From: Gallibacterium salpingitidis
GTDB lineage: Bacteria > Pseudomonadota > Gammaproteobacteria > Enterobacterales > Pasteurellaceae
Direction: 5' to 3'
DNA length: 54,248 nt
Assembly (NCBI RefSeq): GCF_001678495.1
Contig: NZ_JTJL01000048.1
Location: 1 to 54,248 of the forward strand
Position numbers and translations under genes: made by a program. Positions within the stretch are counted from its first letter, which is position 1. The number at the start of each line of letters is the position of its first letter. This document shows, piece after piece, positions 16,149-25,496 of this stretch. Below the pieces are notes generated by a model. It ran no database searches and was not told the DNA's origin. It saw only the letters and a program-made list of their open reading frames with translations.

Positions 16149-18962
16149 TTAGTTAGATTCTTTTGATTCAATAGTTAGTGCATCATCAATCAACGCTTTT
16201 TGTTGTTTGATATGTAATGACATATAACCTACCGCTGGTGATGCAGACGCTGGACGTCCTGCATAACGCAACTTCGTGCCTTCTGGTAAGGACGCATAGA
16301 AATTATGTTGGCTACAATACCAAGCACCTTGGTTTTGTGGCTCTTCTTGACACCATACAAAATCAGTGACGTGTTGATACGCTGATAAAATTTCTTTCAT
16401 CTCTGTATGTGGATAAGGGTATAACTGTTCGATACGTACTATCGCCACATCAGTGATTTCACGTTTACGTCTTTCTTCTAACAGATCGTAATAAACCTTA
16501 CCTGAACATAACACGACACGTTTTACTTGTTTTGCATCTAAATTATCAATTTCACCAATCGCATTTTTGAATTCGCCATCATAAAGTTCTGCCATTTCTG
16601 AAACAGCTAATGGATGACGTAATAAAGATTTTGGTGTAATCACGATAAGTGGACGACGTACTTTACGTAATAATTGACGTCTTAACATATGGTAAACTTG
16701 CGCTGGTGTTGATGGCACACAAACTTGAATATTATCTTCAGCACAAAGTTGTAGATAACGCTCTAAACGTGCAGATGAATGTTCTGGACCTTGACCTTCA
16801 TAACCATGAGGTAACAACATCACTAAACCACACATTCTGCCCCATTTTTGTTCACCTGAACTGATAAATTGGTCGATTACAACTTGTGCCACGTTAGCGA
16901 AATCACCAAATTGTGCTTCCCATAAAGTTAAAGTTCTTGGTGTTGTGGTAGCGAAACCATATTCAAATGCCAACACTGATTCTTCTGAAAGTACAGAATC
17001 CCAAACTTCAAATTCACCTTGTTGATCATGAAGGTGTTGCAATGGAGTATAAGTTGTACCATTTTCTTGGTTATGTAAGACGGCATGACGGTGGAAGAAT
17101 GTACCACGTCCAGCATCTTCACCAGATAAACGGATATGGTTACCTTCATCGAGTAAAGTGGCATAAGCCATTGTTTCCGCCATACCCCAGTCAAATGGTT
17201 TCTCACCTTTTGCCATCGCTTGGCGATCAGCGTAAATTTTCGCTACACGACTTTGTAATGGATGATTAGCTGGATATTCACTAATCTTATGCGCTAACGC
17301 TTTAAAACGATCTTGTGGGAATTTGCTTTCATATGGACAAGTCCAGCTATGATTTAAATATGGTAACCAGTCAATTTTGTTCATATCAATTGGTACAAAT
17401 TCCGGCACCACACATTCACCGCGATCCAATGCATCACGATAATCATTCACGATAGCTGTCGCTTCTTCCTCTGAAATTACTTGCTGTTCTACTAATAAAT
17501 CAGCATACACTTTGCGAGGAGTTGGGTGTCCTTTAATTTTCTTATACATCAACGGTTGAGTTGCTGACGGTTCATCAGCTTCGTTATGCCCATGACGACG
17601 ATAAGAGATAAGATCAATGAAGATATCACGTTTAAATTTAGCACGATATTCCACCGCAAGACGACCAGCAAACGCTACCGCTTCAGGATCATCACCATTA
17701 ACATGGATAATCGGTGCCTGAATCATTTTCGCAATATCAGTACAATATTCTGTTGAACGGGTATCATTAGGATTAGAAGTGGTAAAACCAATTTGGTTAT
17801 TAATAACAATACGAATGGTACCGCCTACAGTATAACCACGAGTCGCTGACATATTTAAGGTTTCTTGTACAATTCCTTGCCCTGCAACCGCTGAGTCACC
17901 ATGAACAGTTACTGCTAACACATTCTGACGTTCAGTATCATGGCTGCGATTTTGTCTAGCACGTACTGAACCGATAACTACTGGACTTACAATTTCTAAG
18001 TGTGATGGGTTAAAAGCTAATGCCAAATGCACTAGCCCATCTTCTGTCATAAAGTTAGACGAAAAACCTTGGTGATATTTCACATCACCGGTTCTATTAC
18101 TTGCATGCTTCCCGGCAAATTCATCAAATAATTCACTTGGTTTCTTACCTAATACATTAACTAACATATTGAGGCGTCCACGATGCGCCATTCCCATCAC
18201 AACATCTTTCACACCATGTTTGCTGGCATGACGAATAATTTCTTTCATCAATGGAATAAAAGCATCACTACCTTCTAAAGAGAAACGTTTTGCGCCTGGG
18301 AATTTGGCACCAAGATAACGTTCTAAACCATCTGCCGCTGTTAGTTCTTTTAAGAACGTTAATTTTTCTTCTTTATTAAACAACGGTTTATTTAATACAG
18401 ATTCAATTTTACTTTGTAACCAACGACGCATTTCGACATTAGTTACGTGCATAAATTCTAAACCAATATGCCCACAATAGGTTTCTTTTAACGCTTTATC
18501 AATTTCACGCAACGTCATGCTTTCGCGTTGATACGCATAATGACCTAAATTAAAACGTTCATCTAGCTCATCATCGGTAAAACCATGATGGTGATAATCG
18601 AGCTCTTGGATTTTTGGACGGTTCCACATATTGAGTGGATCAAGGTTGGCATTTAAATGTCCGCGGAAGTGATATGCATTAATCCATTGTAATAAACGAA
18701 CTTGTTTTGCACCTGCTTCAGGATCAATTACAGTTTGTTGACCACGACGGCTTTCACTAGCTAAACGTCTAAAATAGTCTTTAATTGGAGTATGTGGTTG
18801 ATCGTTTTCTGCTTTCCATTGTTGGAAAATTGACTGCCATTCTGAGGAAACACTGTTAGGGTCGGTTAGATAAGATTCATAAAGATCTTCAATATAAGAT
18901 TGGTTTGCGCCTCCAAATGCGGTTGAGGCGAGCCATTCTTTCATTGTATTGTTAGATTGCAT
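16149..18962 (-). CDS. sucA: 2-oxoglutarate dehydrogenase E1 component
   Basis: The thiamine-diphosphate-dependent E1 decarboxylase, 937 residues, near the usual 933. It has the N-terminal E2-binding segment (MKEWLASTAFGGANQSYIEDLYE), then AHRGRLNMLVNVLGK and HGDSAVAGQG with RGYTVGGTIRIVINNQIGFTT, which form the cofactor site. The transketolase-like C-terminal domain includes LMLPHGYEGQGPEHSSAR. A longer frame reaches 18977; I take the ATG at 18962 because it follows AAGGAC closely and matches the E. coli N-terminus. It heads sucABCD and is divergent from gltA. Confidence 0.96.
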   Translation of the reverse strand: MQSNNTMKEWLASTAFGGANQSYIEDLYESYLTDPNSVSSEWQSIFQQWKAENDQPHTPIKDYFRRLASESRRGQQTVIDPEAGAKQVRLLQWINAYHFRGHLNANLDPLNMWNRPKIQELDYHHHGFTDDELDERFNLGHYAYQRESMTLREIDKALKETYCGHIGLEFMHVTNVEMRRWLQSKIESVLNKPLFNKEEKLTFLKELTAADGLERYLGAKFPGAKRFSLEGSDAFIPLMKEIIRHASKHGVKDVVMGMAHRGRLNMLVNVLGKKPSELFDEFAGKHASNRTGDVKYHQGFSSNFMTEDGLVHLALAFNPSHLEIVSPVVIGSVRARQNRSHDTERQNVLAVTVHGDSAVAGQGIVQETLNMSATRGYTVGGTIRIVINNQIGFTTSNPNDTRSTEYCTDIAKMIQAPIIHVNGDDPEAVAFAGRLAVEYRAKFKRDIFIDLISYRRHGHNEADEPSATQPLMYKKIKGHPTPRKVYADLLVEQQVISEEEATAIVNDYRDALDRGECVVPEFVPIDMNKIDWLPYLNHSWTCPYESKFPQDRFKALAHKISEYPANHPLQSRVAKIYADRQAMAKGEKPFDWGMAETMAYATLLDEGNHIRLSGEDAGRGTFFHRHAVLHNQENGTTYTPLQHLHDQQGEFEVWDSVLSEESVLAFEYGFATTTPRTLTLWEAQFGDFANVAQVVIDQFISSGEQKWGRMCGLVMLLPHGYEGQGPEHSSARLERYLQLCAEDNIQVCVPSTPAQVYHMLRRQLLRKVRRPLIVITPKSLLRHPLAVSEMAELYDGEFKNAIGEIDNLDAKQVKRVVLCSGKVYYDLLEERRKREITDVAIVRIEQLYPYPHTEMKEILSAYQHVTDFVWCQEEPQNQGAWYCSQHNFYASLPEGTKLRYAGRPASASPAVGYMSLHIKQQKALIDDALTIESKESN

Positions 18963-19322
18963 TGATAAGTCCTTCACTTTTTTACTTACAACAGTTGCGC
19001 TACAACTTTTTTCACTAGTTTATAAGTTTAACAACAAATTCGATGTTACTCCTATAAAATAGCTAGAAGATTCACTCGAAATTGGAGTATGCTTATTATC
19101 GTCCATTAAAAAATTATTTTCTGTGACATTTGTTACATTTTTAACAAAAACAAAACAAACAATCCCCAGAAATTTTTTGATCTACCTCTAATTTTAAAAA
19201 AAAATAGGAGCAGTCAAAAAATAATGGTGATATATTGCATAACAAGTTATTAACATATATATAAATGAGCTAACAATATCATACTGACTTATTTCTAAGA
19301 AAGACAATATAAGGAGGAATTT
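18963..19322. promoter_or_regulatory. Divergent control region of sucABCD and gltA
   Basis: A 360-bp AT-rich region without an ORF separates the two TCA-cycle transcription units. A CRP-like site is at 19122-19137. A plausible gltA promoter has TTGCAT at 19235-19240 and TATATA at 19258-19263 with a 17-bp spacer. I found no equally clear sucA promoter by eye. Confidence 0.5.
19122..19137. promoter_or_regulatory. CRP-like site between sucA and gltA
   Basis: TGTGACATTTGTTACA fits the CRP consensus TGTGA-N6-TCACA with one mismatch. It is 160 bp upstream of sucA and 185 bp upstream of gltA, so it could act on either promoter. Confidence 0.5.
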
Positions 19323-20612
19323 ATGTCAGAAGAACTTACTGCAAAGCTAACGCTTAGTGATGGCCGCGAATATGACCTACCAGTACATAGAGCAACACTA
19401 GGCTATGATGCAGTTGATGTACAATCACTTACTTCACAAAAACTCTTCACTTTTGACCCCGGCTTAATGTCAACCGCTACTTGCAAATCATCTATTACTT
19501 ATATTGACGGCGACAAAGGAATCTTATTACACCGCGGTTATCCAATTGACCAACTTGCAGAAAATGCAGATTATCTAGAAGTAGCTTACTTATTACTTTT
19601 CGGAGAACGTCCTACCTTACAAGAATATAAAGAATTCGTTCAACTCGTTAAACGTCACACACTAGCACACGAACAACTTAGCCGCTTCTTTAACGGATTC
19701 CGTCGTGACTCACATCCAATGGCGGTAATGTGTGGGGTAAGTGGTGCATTAGCAGCGTTCTATCATGACTCTATTGATGTTAAAGATCCGAAAAACCGCG
19801 AATTAACAGCAATTCGTTTATTGGCCAAAATGCCTACTTTAGCGGCGATGTGTTATAAATACTCTATCGGCCAACCATTTATGTTCCCACAAAACCATCT
19901 ATCTTACGCAGGTAACTTCCTATATATGATGTTTGCAACACCTTGTGAACCTTATGTAGTCAACCCTGTATTAGAAAGAGCAATGGATCGTATCTTTATT
20001 CTTCACGCTGACCACGAACAAAATGCTTCGACTTCAACTGTTCGTACGGCAGCTTCTTCTGGTGCAAACCCATTTGCTTGTATCGCAGCAGGTATCGCTT
20101 CACTTTGGGGACCAGCTCATGGTGGTGCTAATGAAGCTTGTATCAATATGCTTGAAGAAATTGGTACTGTTGATCGTATTCCTGAATTTATTGCGCGTGC
20201 AAAAGACAAAAATGATCCATTCCGTTTGATGGGCTTCGGTCATCGTGTATATAAAAACTATGACCCACGTGCAAAAGTAATGCGTCAAACCTGTCATGAA
20301 GTATTACAAGAATTAAAAATTGATAACCCATTATTCGATGTTGCTATGGAATTAGAACGTATCGCGCTTAACGATCCATACTTCATTGAAAAGAATCTCT
20401 ATCCAAATGTTGACTTCTACTCTGGTATTATCTTGAAAGCTATCGGTATTCCAACTTCAATGTTTACTGTAATGTTCGCTTTAGGACGTACCGTAGGTTG
20501 GATTGCGCACTGGAAAGAAATGTATAACCAAGGTAATTTCAAAATCGTTCGTCCACGTCAAATTTATACTGGCGCGAAACAACGTGATTTTGAACCAATG
20601 GATAAAATTTAA
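19323..20612 (+). CDS. gltA: Citrate synthase (type II)
   Basis: Condenses acetyl-CoA with oxaloacetate to citrate, the entry step of the TCA cycle. It has 429 residues, the hexameric NADH-sensitive type of Gram-negative bacteria by its length and its N-terminal small domain. Active-site regions include [28 protein letters not shown] and [20 protein letters not shown] is well placed before the ATG. H. influenzae lacks this gene while some other Pasteurellaceae have it, so its presence with sucABCD suggests a more complete oxidative TCA branch here. Confidence 0.97.
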   Translation: MSEELTAKLTLSDGREYDLPVHRATLGYDAVDVQSLTSQKLFTFDPGLMSTATCKSSITYIDGDKGILLHRGYPIDQLAENADYLEVAYLLLFGERPTLQEYKEFVQLVKRHTLAHEQLSRFFNGFRRDSHPMAVMCGVSGALAAFYHDSIDVKDPKNRELTAIRLLAKMPTLAAMCYKYSIGQPFMFPQNHLSYAGNFLYMMFATPCEPYVVNPVLERAMDRIFILHADHEQNASTSTVRTAASSGANPFACIAAGIASLWGPAHGGANEACINMLEEIGTVDRIPEFIARAKDKNDPFRLMGFGHRVYKNYDPRAKVMRQTCHEVLQELKIDNPLFDVAMELERIALNDPYFIEKNLYPNVDFYSGIILKAIGIPTSMFTVMFALGRTVGWIAHWKEMYNQGNFKIVRPRQIYTGAKQRDFEPMDKI

Positions 20613-20634
20613 ATTCCTCCTACCTTAACTGTTT

Positions 20635-20671
20635 ACCCACACTATTAGCGATAATGGTGTGGGTGTTTTTT
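20635..20671 (+). terminator. Terminator of gltA
   Basis: ACCCACACTATTA and TAATGGTGTGGGT form a 13-bp stem with one mismatch around GCGA, followed by G and six T. Confidence 0.85.
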
Positions 20672-20796
20672 ATCTACTCTTCTTTATTGTTAAATTGTTG
20701 AAATTTCTACATCACTGCATTCAAGTTTATTGACTTCTCCACACCAATAAAAACACAGATAATGTTATCAAAAATTGTAAAAATAAGGAGTTTTCA

Positions 20797-21594
20797 ATGC
20801 AGTTACATACTATCGGTATTCTCGGTACGGGGATGATCGGCAGTGCGCTTGCACGTTTATGCGTCGAACAGGGTTATGATGTCATTCTCAGCCAATCGAA
20901 AAATGCGTCGGCATTAAAACAATCTTTAGGTGATAAAGCGAAAATCGCATCCGTAGAAGAAGTTGCCTTTCAAAGCGATTTGGTGATTGCCGCTATTCCG
21001 TTTTCCGCTTATCAAATGCTGCCGGTAAAAGCGTTGTCATCTAAAATCGTGATCGAAACGATGAATTATTATCCGTCGGTGCGTGACGGTCATTTTCCCG
21101 ATTTGGATCAGGCACATTTGACCAGTAGTGAAATGATTCAACATCATCTTAAAGACAGCTTTGTCGTCAAAGCGTTACATAATCTGGATTTTCATCATTT
21201 ATATGCCAATGCGCGTCCGCTCAATCATCCGGAACGAACAACATTGCCTGTTGCCGGTGATGATGAAGCGGCAAAACAAACCGTTATCGAATTTATTCAG
21301 CACATCGGTTATAACGCGGTTGATATCGGTACACTGTCTGAAAGCTGGCGGATTGAACCCGGCACGCCGTTATATGTTTGGCCGTATGTGCCAACTATTC
21401 CTGACGAATTCAATGAAGAACAGGCGCGTCAATATTATTTGACGCACGCAGGCAAACCTTTAACCGCGTCACAAGTCAAAGAGATGGCGGCAAATACGCA
21501 ACGGCACTTTCCTGTCGGCGGTTATGCCGAAGATTTACCAACCATTCATACACAATTAGTTGCTGAAATTTATCAACAGCGGCAAGCAAAATAG
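20797..21594 (+). CDS. NAD(P)-binding oxidoreductase, F420-reductase-like
   Basis: A 265-residue protein starting with a Rossmann dinucleotide-binding motif (GILGTGMIGSALARL) like that of the NADP oxidoreductase, coenzyme F420-dependent superfamily. Pasteurellaceae do not make F420, so NAD(P)H is the likely cofactor and the substrate is unknown. AAGGAG precedes the ATG. The gene meets the LysR gene tail to tail with a 2-nt gap. Codon use is more GC-rich than in gltA just upstream (many GCG, CCG, GGC and GTC codons), which marks the left edge of a probably transferred segment extending to about 24.7 kb. Confidence 0.7.
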   Translation: MQLHTIGILGTGMIGSALARLCVEQGYDVILSQSKNASALKQSLGDKAKIASVEEVAFQSDLVIAAIPFSAYQMLPVKALSSKIVIETMNYYPSVRDGHFPDLDQAHLTSSEMIQHHLKDSFVVKALHNLDFHHLYANARPLNHPERTTLPVAGDDEAAKQTVIEFIQHIGYNAVDIGTLSESWRIEPGTPLYVWPYVPTIPDEFNEEQARQYYLTHAGKPLTASQVKEMAANTQRHFPVGGYAEDLPTIHTQLVAEIYQQRQAK

Positions 21595-21596
21595 CG

Positions 21597-22508
21597 TTAT
21601 CGTGTTTTCCGTTTGCGTGGCGGACTCACTCTTAAGGCATCCAAGACAGCGGCAAACGCGGACGAAGTTTGTCGCCGTTTCGGATAATATAAATAAGCAT
21701 CATAACTTGTCCACCATTCCTGTAACAACGGAACCAAACGCCCTGATTGGAAGTGCGGTTCAGCCAATTTCAACGGAATATAACCGATACCTAATCCTTC
21801 CAGTGTCGCTTCTAAAACCATAAAAGTACTGTTGACAATCACGCGACCATCAACACGCACATTAACGGCTTTTCCCTCTTTTTCCAATCCCCACACAGCC
21901 AATCCGCCATAAGTCGGCAAACGCAGATTGATACAGCTATGATGCGTTAATTCATCCGGCGTTGTCGGTGTACCGTTTTGGGCTAAATATTCAGGTGCGG
22001 CGGCAACGACTAACTGTTCATTAGGCGAAATCAATACCGCAACCATATCTTTTGCAATTAAATTTCCTGCACGCACACCGGCATCAAACCCTTCAGCCAC
22101 AATATCAATTAAACCGTAATTCATATTCAGCTCTAATTGAATATCCGGATTTGACTTTAACAACGGCATTAATTTCGTCCACAACAACATATTAATGGCA
22201 TAATCTGCCGCACTGATACGCACCATTCCTGCCGGTTTTTCGCGAAATTCCGTCAAAGCGGTCAGCTCAGCTTCAATATCCGCCAAACGCGGTTCCAATG
22301 TTGCCAGCAATCTTGCTCCGGCATCGGTTGTCGATACGCTGCGTGTCGTCCGCGTTAATAAACGAATACCCAAACGTTTTTCTAAAGCATTGATCGTATG
22401 GCTCAATGCTGAACGCGATAAGCCTAATTTCGCAGCTGCACGCGCAAAACTTTTCTCTCTGGCAACCAAAGCGAATGCCTGTAAATCGGCTAAATTTTCT
22501 CTGCTCAT
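21597..22508 (-). CDS. LysR family transcriptional regulator
   Basis: A 303-residue LysR-type regulator. The N-terminal winged helix-turn-helix is clear (FALVAREKSFARAAAKLGLSR), followed by the linker helix (LEKRLGIRLLTRTTRS). The effector-binding domain occupies about residues 90-290. It belongs to the subgroup often found beside oxidoreductases. It is divergent from the exported hydrolase gene, with 107 bp between them, the usual place for a LysR operator, and so probably controls that gene and the aldo/keto reductase behind it. The inducer is unknown. Base composition is foreign-like, and a Haemophilus-type uptake word lies inside the gene. Confidence 0.9.
   Translation of the reverse strand: MSRENLADLQAFALVAREKSFARAAAKLGLSRSALSHTINALEKRLGIRLLTRTTRSVSTTDAGARLLATLEPRLADIEAELTALTEFREKPAGMVRISAADYAINMLLWTKLMPLLKSNPDIQLELNMNYGLIDIVAEGFDAGVRAGNLIAKDMVAVLISPNEQLVVAAAPEYLAQNGTPTTPDELTHHSCINLRLPTYGGLAVWGLEKEGKAVNVRVDGRVIVNSTFMVLEATLEGLGIGYIPLKLAEPHFQSGRLVPLLQEWWTSYDAYLYYPKRRQTSSAFAAVLDALRVSPPRKRKTR
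21751..21759 (+). other. Hin-type DNA uptake signal core
   Basis: AAGTGCGGT, the nine-base core of the Haemophilus-type uptake signal sequence, lies within the LysR gene. Confidence 0.7.
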
Positions 22509-22615
22509 TGTTGAAATATATTCACCTTAACATTCAAATTGTTGTTCTTCACAGTATAAATAAAAGATTTCATAATGTCACTCATCACCAATAAATCAAA
22601 TGAGGGCAAATATTT

Positions 22616-23473
22616 ATGCATTTATTTTCTACTGCTAAATGGCGAATGGTGTGGACTTTTTTCGTTTCATTACTGTTGCTGTTTTCCGGTGTAAATCATG
22701 CCGTTGCACAAAATACTGCTGCAACAGCAGTATCGTCAGCCGTATCGACAAATCAGGAGAATCGCCAATCACGCACTTATGTTTTGGTGCATGGGGCTTG
22801 GTTTGGCGGTTGGGTATGGAAAGATGTCGCACAACAACTGCGTGCTGCCGGGAATACCGTCTATACACCCAGCCTAACAGGATTAGGAGATCGTCGTCAT
22901 TTACGCCAAACAGGCATCAATTTGGATACCCACACTGACGATATTGTCAATCTGATTTTAGATGAAGATTTACACAACGTTGTATTGGTCGGTTGGAGCT
23001 ACGGCGGAATGGTAATCAGCAATGTGGTTGCCCAAATCCCGGATCGTATTGCATCTATGGTGTATTTGGACGCCTACTTTCCTGAAAAAGGACGTTCAGC
23101 AGCCAGCTATATTCCGGATCAAAGCTATTTAGCGATGATGGCTGATTTAGCAGGCAATAATCAAGATATTCCGCCTTTATCTATGCAGGAAGTCGGCATT
23201 ACAGACGCGAAACTTGCCGCATATGTTGCACCGCGCATCAGTCCGCAACCTGTCGGTACATTTTTACAACCGTCAAAAGCATTGACACAACGTCCTAAAC
23301 ATATTGCCTATACCTTTATTTTAGCCGGACGTTTTAACGGTGCATTATTCCGCCCTATTTATCAACGATTTCAGCAAGAACATATCGGCGACACTTTTGT
23401 TGTCAACAGCAGTCACGCCGCGATGTTAACTGCACCGAAGGAAACCGCGGAATTATTACAACACGTTCGTTAA
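22616..23473 (+). CDS. Exported alpha/beta hydrolase
   Basis: A 285-residue alpha/beta hydrolase with a Sec signal peptide (residues 1-31, ending HAVA). The oxyanion region is VLVHGAWFGGW and the nucleophile elbow is GWSYGG with S128. The likely catalytic histidine is in VVNSSHAAML near the C-terminus. The segment YTPSLTGLGDRRHL is typical of the esterase / hydroxynitrile-lyase-like group that includes methyl-ester and salicylate esterases. A periplasmic esterase is likely, but the substrate is unknown. It is followed 14 nt later by the aldo/keto reductase, so the two are an operon. Confidence 0.8.
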   Translation: MHLFSTAKWRMVWTFFVSLLLLFSGVNHAVAQNTAATAVSSAVSTNQENRQSRTYVLVHGAWFGGWVWKDVAQQLRAAGNTVYTPSLTGLGDRRHLRQTGINLDTHTDDIVNLILDEDLHNVVLVGWSYGGMVISNVVAQIPDRIASMVYLDAYFPEKGRSAASYIPDQSYLAMMADLAGNNQDIPPLSMQEVGITDAKLAAYVAPRISPQPVGTFLQPSKALTQRPKHIAYTFILAGRFNGALFRPIYQRFQQEHIGDTFVVNSSHAAMLTAPKETAELLQHVR

Positions 23474-23487
23474 AAGGAGATGAAATC

Positions 23488-24696
23488 ATGCAACAAGAGC
23501 AAACAACATCATTCAACAGAAGACGTTTTATCCAGAGTACAGCCTTACTCGCCATGTTGGCTGCCTCTCCCTTTTCACTGGCTCAATCTGTTTTAAGGAG
23601 ACCAAGTATGGCATTAGATGACTATATCACTTTAGGTCAATCGGGTTTGCGTGTCAGCCCGTTTGCCTTAGGAACAATGACTTTCGGCGAAGATTTGGGT
23701 TGGGGATCAAGTGTTAAAGATTCACAAACCATTTTAGACCGTTATATTGAATTAGGCGGCAATTTTCTTGATACCGCTAACGGCTATACCAAAGGGCATT
23801 CCGAAAAAATTATCGGTGATCACCTTGCATCGTCACCGAGCAAACGGCAAAAAATGATTATTGCCACCAAATTCGGTACTAATCTTTCGCCCGGCAACCC
23901 GAATGGCGGCGGAGCAAGTCGGCGAGCAATTATTGCCGCTTGCGATGAATCGTTGCGTCGTCTGCGTACCGACTACATCGATTTATATTGGATGCACCAT
24001 TGGGATAAAAATACGCCGATTGAAGAAACAATGAACGTTCTCAATGACTTGGTCAAACAAGGCAAAGTCCGTTATCTTGGCGTTTCCGATACACCGGCAT
24101 GGAAAGCGACACAAGCACAAATGATTGCCCGTCAAAACCATTGGGCACCGTTTATTGCCACCCAAATCGAATATTCACTTGCCGAGCGTACAGTGGAAGG
24201 CGAATTGATCCCGATGGCGCAAGAACTGGGAATGGCGGTTATGCCTTGGGCACCGTTAGCGGCAGGACGCATCAGCGGCAAATATAGACGTGATAATCTG
24301 AAAACCGTTTCCGGCGGTCGTGCAGCATTAATGGCGCCGCGTATGACGGAAAAACATTTTGCCATTGTTGACGCTTTAGCCGCTATCGCCAAAGAATTGA
24401 ACAGCACCATTCCTCGTGTTGCTTTGGCTTGGGTGCAAAATCGTCCCGGTGTGCAAACGACCATTATCGGCGCGCGCACTTTGGCACATCTCGAAGACAA
24501 TGTACAGGCACTCAGCTTGCAGCTGGATGATCAACATATTCAGCAATTGGATAAATTGACCGAGCCGACATTGCCGTTCCCGATAGCGTTTTTGCGCGGT
24601 AATGCCACTGCTCTGCATCAAGGCGGTACAACCGTTAACGGAGTACCTTCACAAATACACCCTTACGGTCCGCGTGATGCACAGGATCATTATTAA
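23488..24696 (+). CDS. Aldo/keto reductase with Tat signal peptide
   Basis: A 402-residue aldo/keto reductase, an NAD(P)H-dependent carbonyl reductase with a TIM barrel. It starts with a twin-arginine signal (FNRRRFIQSTALLAMLAASP). The enzyme proper starts at M41 (MALDDYITLGQSGLRVSPFALG), the ordinary start of soluble family members. Family motifs LDTANGYTKGHSE (catalytic Asp and Tyr), DLYWMHHWD (His) and later TTIIGARTLAHLEDN (cofactor) are present. AAGGAG at 23595-23600 sits 7 nt before the M41 codon at 23608, so a second, cytoplasmic form is possible. AAAAGGAG also precedes the first ATG. Base composition is foreign-like. Confidence 0.85.
   Translation: MQQEQTTSFNRRRFIQSTALLAMLAASPFSLAQSVLRRPSMALDDYITLGQSGLRVSPFALGTMTFGEDLGWGSSVKDSQTILDRYIELGGNFLDTANGYTKGHSEKIIGDHLASSPSKRQKMIIATKFGTNLSPGNPNGGGASRRAIIAACDESLRRLRTDYIDLYWMHHWDKNTPIEETMNVLNDLVKQGKVRYLGVSDTPAWKATQAQMIARQNHWAPFIATQIEYSLAERTVEGELIPMAQELGMAVMPWAPLAAGRISGKYRRDNLKTVSGGRAALMAPRMTEKHFAIVDALAAIAKELNSTIPRVALAWVQNRPGVQTTIIGARTLAHLEDNVQALSLQLDDQHIQQLDKLTEPTLPFPIAFLRGNATALHQGGTTVNGVPSQIHPYGPRDAQDHY
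23608..23610 (+). promoter_or_regulatory. Possible internal start codon in the aldo/keto reductase gene
   Basis: An in-frame ATG at codon 41 follows a perfect AAGGAG with 7-nt spacing and coincides with the usual N-terminus of cytoplasmic aldo/keto reductases. Initiation here would skip the Tat signal. Confidence 0.5.
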
Positions 24697-24717
24697 ATAT
24701 CTATCTTGAATTAAACA

Positions 24718-24757
24718 TAGCACAAAAGTACCGTTTTGCTTTTGTGCTATTAGTTTT
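24718..24757 (+). terminator. Terminator after the aldo/keto reductase gene
   Basis: TAGCACAAAAG and CTTTTGTGCTA form an 11-bp perfect stem with a 10-nt loop, followed by TTAGTTTTT. Confidence 0.75.
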
Positions 24758-24819
24758 TCTGATATTAGTCCTACCCCGATTTTCACTACTCTTTTCTGAT
24801 GTTTAGCTCGATAAAAATC

Positions 24820-24863
24820 TTGACTTTGATCACAAAAAAAATAGAATGAACGAACGTTCATTC
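24820..24863 (+). promoter_or_regulatory. acrR promoter with overlapping TetR-type operator
   Basis: TTGACT at 24820-24825 and TAGAAT at 24842-24847, 16 bp apart, form a good promoter. A perfect inverted repeat, GAATGAACG-AA-CGTTCATTC (24844-24863), overlaps the -10 and extends past the start point. It resembles operators of TetR-family efflux repressors, so autorepression by AcrR is likely. Confidence 0.7.
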
Positions 24864-24892
24864 ATAATAAAAGAAGGGGGCAAAATAATCCA

Positions 24893-25468
24893 ATGACAGC
24901 AGAAAATGAAATGCTTCAACATATCTTCCATTCGACGGAAAAATTAATCGCACAATATGGTATTCACCAACTTTCCATGCAAAAAATCGCTAAAGAAGCA
25001 GGAATTGCTGCTGGTACGATATATATCTATTTTGAAAGCAAAGAAGAACTTTTAAAGCGCTTGGCTTTTAATATTTTCCAACAAGTTCAGGAATGTATAG
25101 ATAAAGGAGTTAACTCACAAATGTCACTATTTGATCAATATCGACAAATGTGGTGGAACATTTGGGATTTATTACACAATAAACCTTACATCATTCTTAA
25201 CGTGAATCAATATAAAGCATTACCTGATTTTTATGAAATGACACGTGAATGCCACAATCCAGAACAAGATGCCTGGTTTCATTTCGTTAATAAAGGAAAA
25301 CAATCCGGAGAACTTGCTGATTTACCAAAAGAAGTTCTATTTAGCTTAAGCCTAGAAAGTGCTTTTAAAATGGTCGAAAAGGATCTACATCTACATATTA
25401 AAAGTGATAAACAGATGCTAGAACAAGTTATCAAACATAGCTGGAATGCTATTTTACCTATTTCTTAA
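24893..25468 (+). CDS. acrR: TetR family repressor of the efflux operon
   Basis: A 191-residue TetR-family regulator. The N-terminal helix-turn-helix is clear (LSMQKIAKEAGIAAGTIYIYFESKEELL). The ligand domain is variable, as usual. It is the first gene of a three-gene run with a membrane-fusion protein and an RND pump, the same order as the H. influenzae acrR-acrA-acrB homologues. The operator overlapping its promoter would let it repress the whole run. AAGGGGG lies 12 nt upstream of the ATG, a little far. Base composition is like the host rather than the preceding island. Confidence 0.85.
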   Translation: MTAENEMLQHIFHSTEKLIAQYGIHQLSMQKIAKEAGIAAGTIYIYFESKEELLKRLAFNIFQQVQECIDKGVNSQMSLFDQYRQMWWNIWDLLHNKPYIILNVNQYKALPDFYEMTRECHNPEQDAWFHFVNKGKQSGELADLPKEVLFSLSLESAFKMVEKDLHLHIKSDKQMLEQVIKHSWNAILPIS

Positions 25469-25496
25469 CTAATTTCATTTATACGGAGAAGATTAA

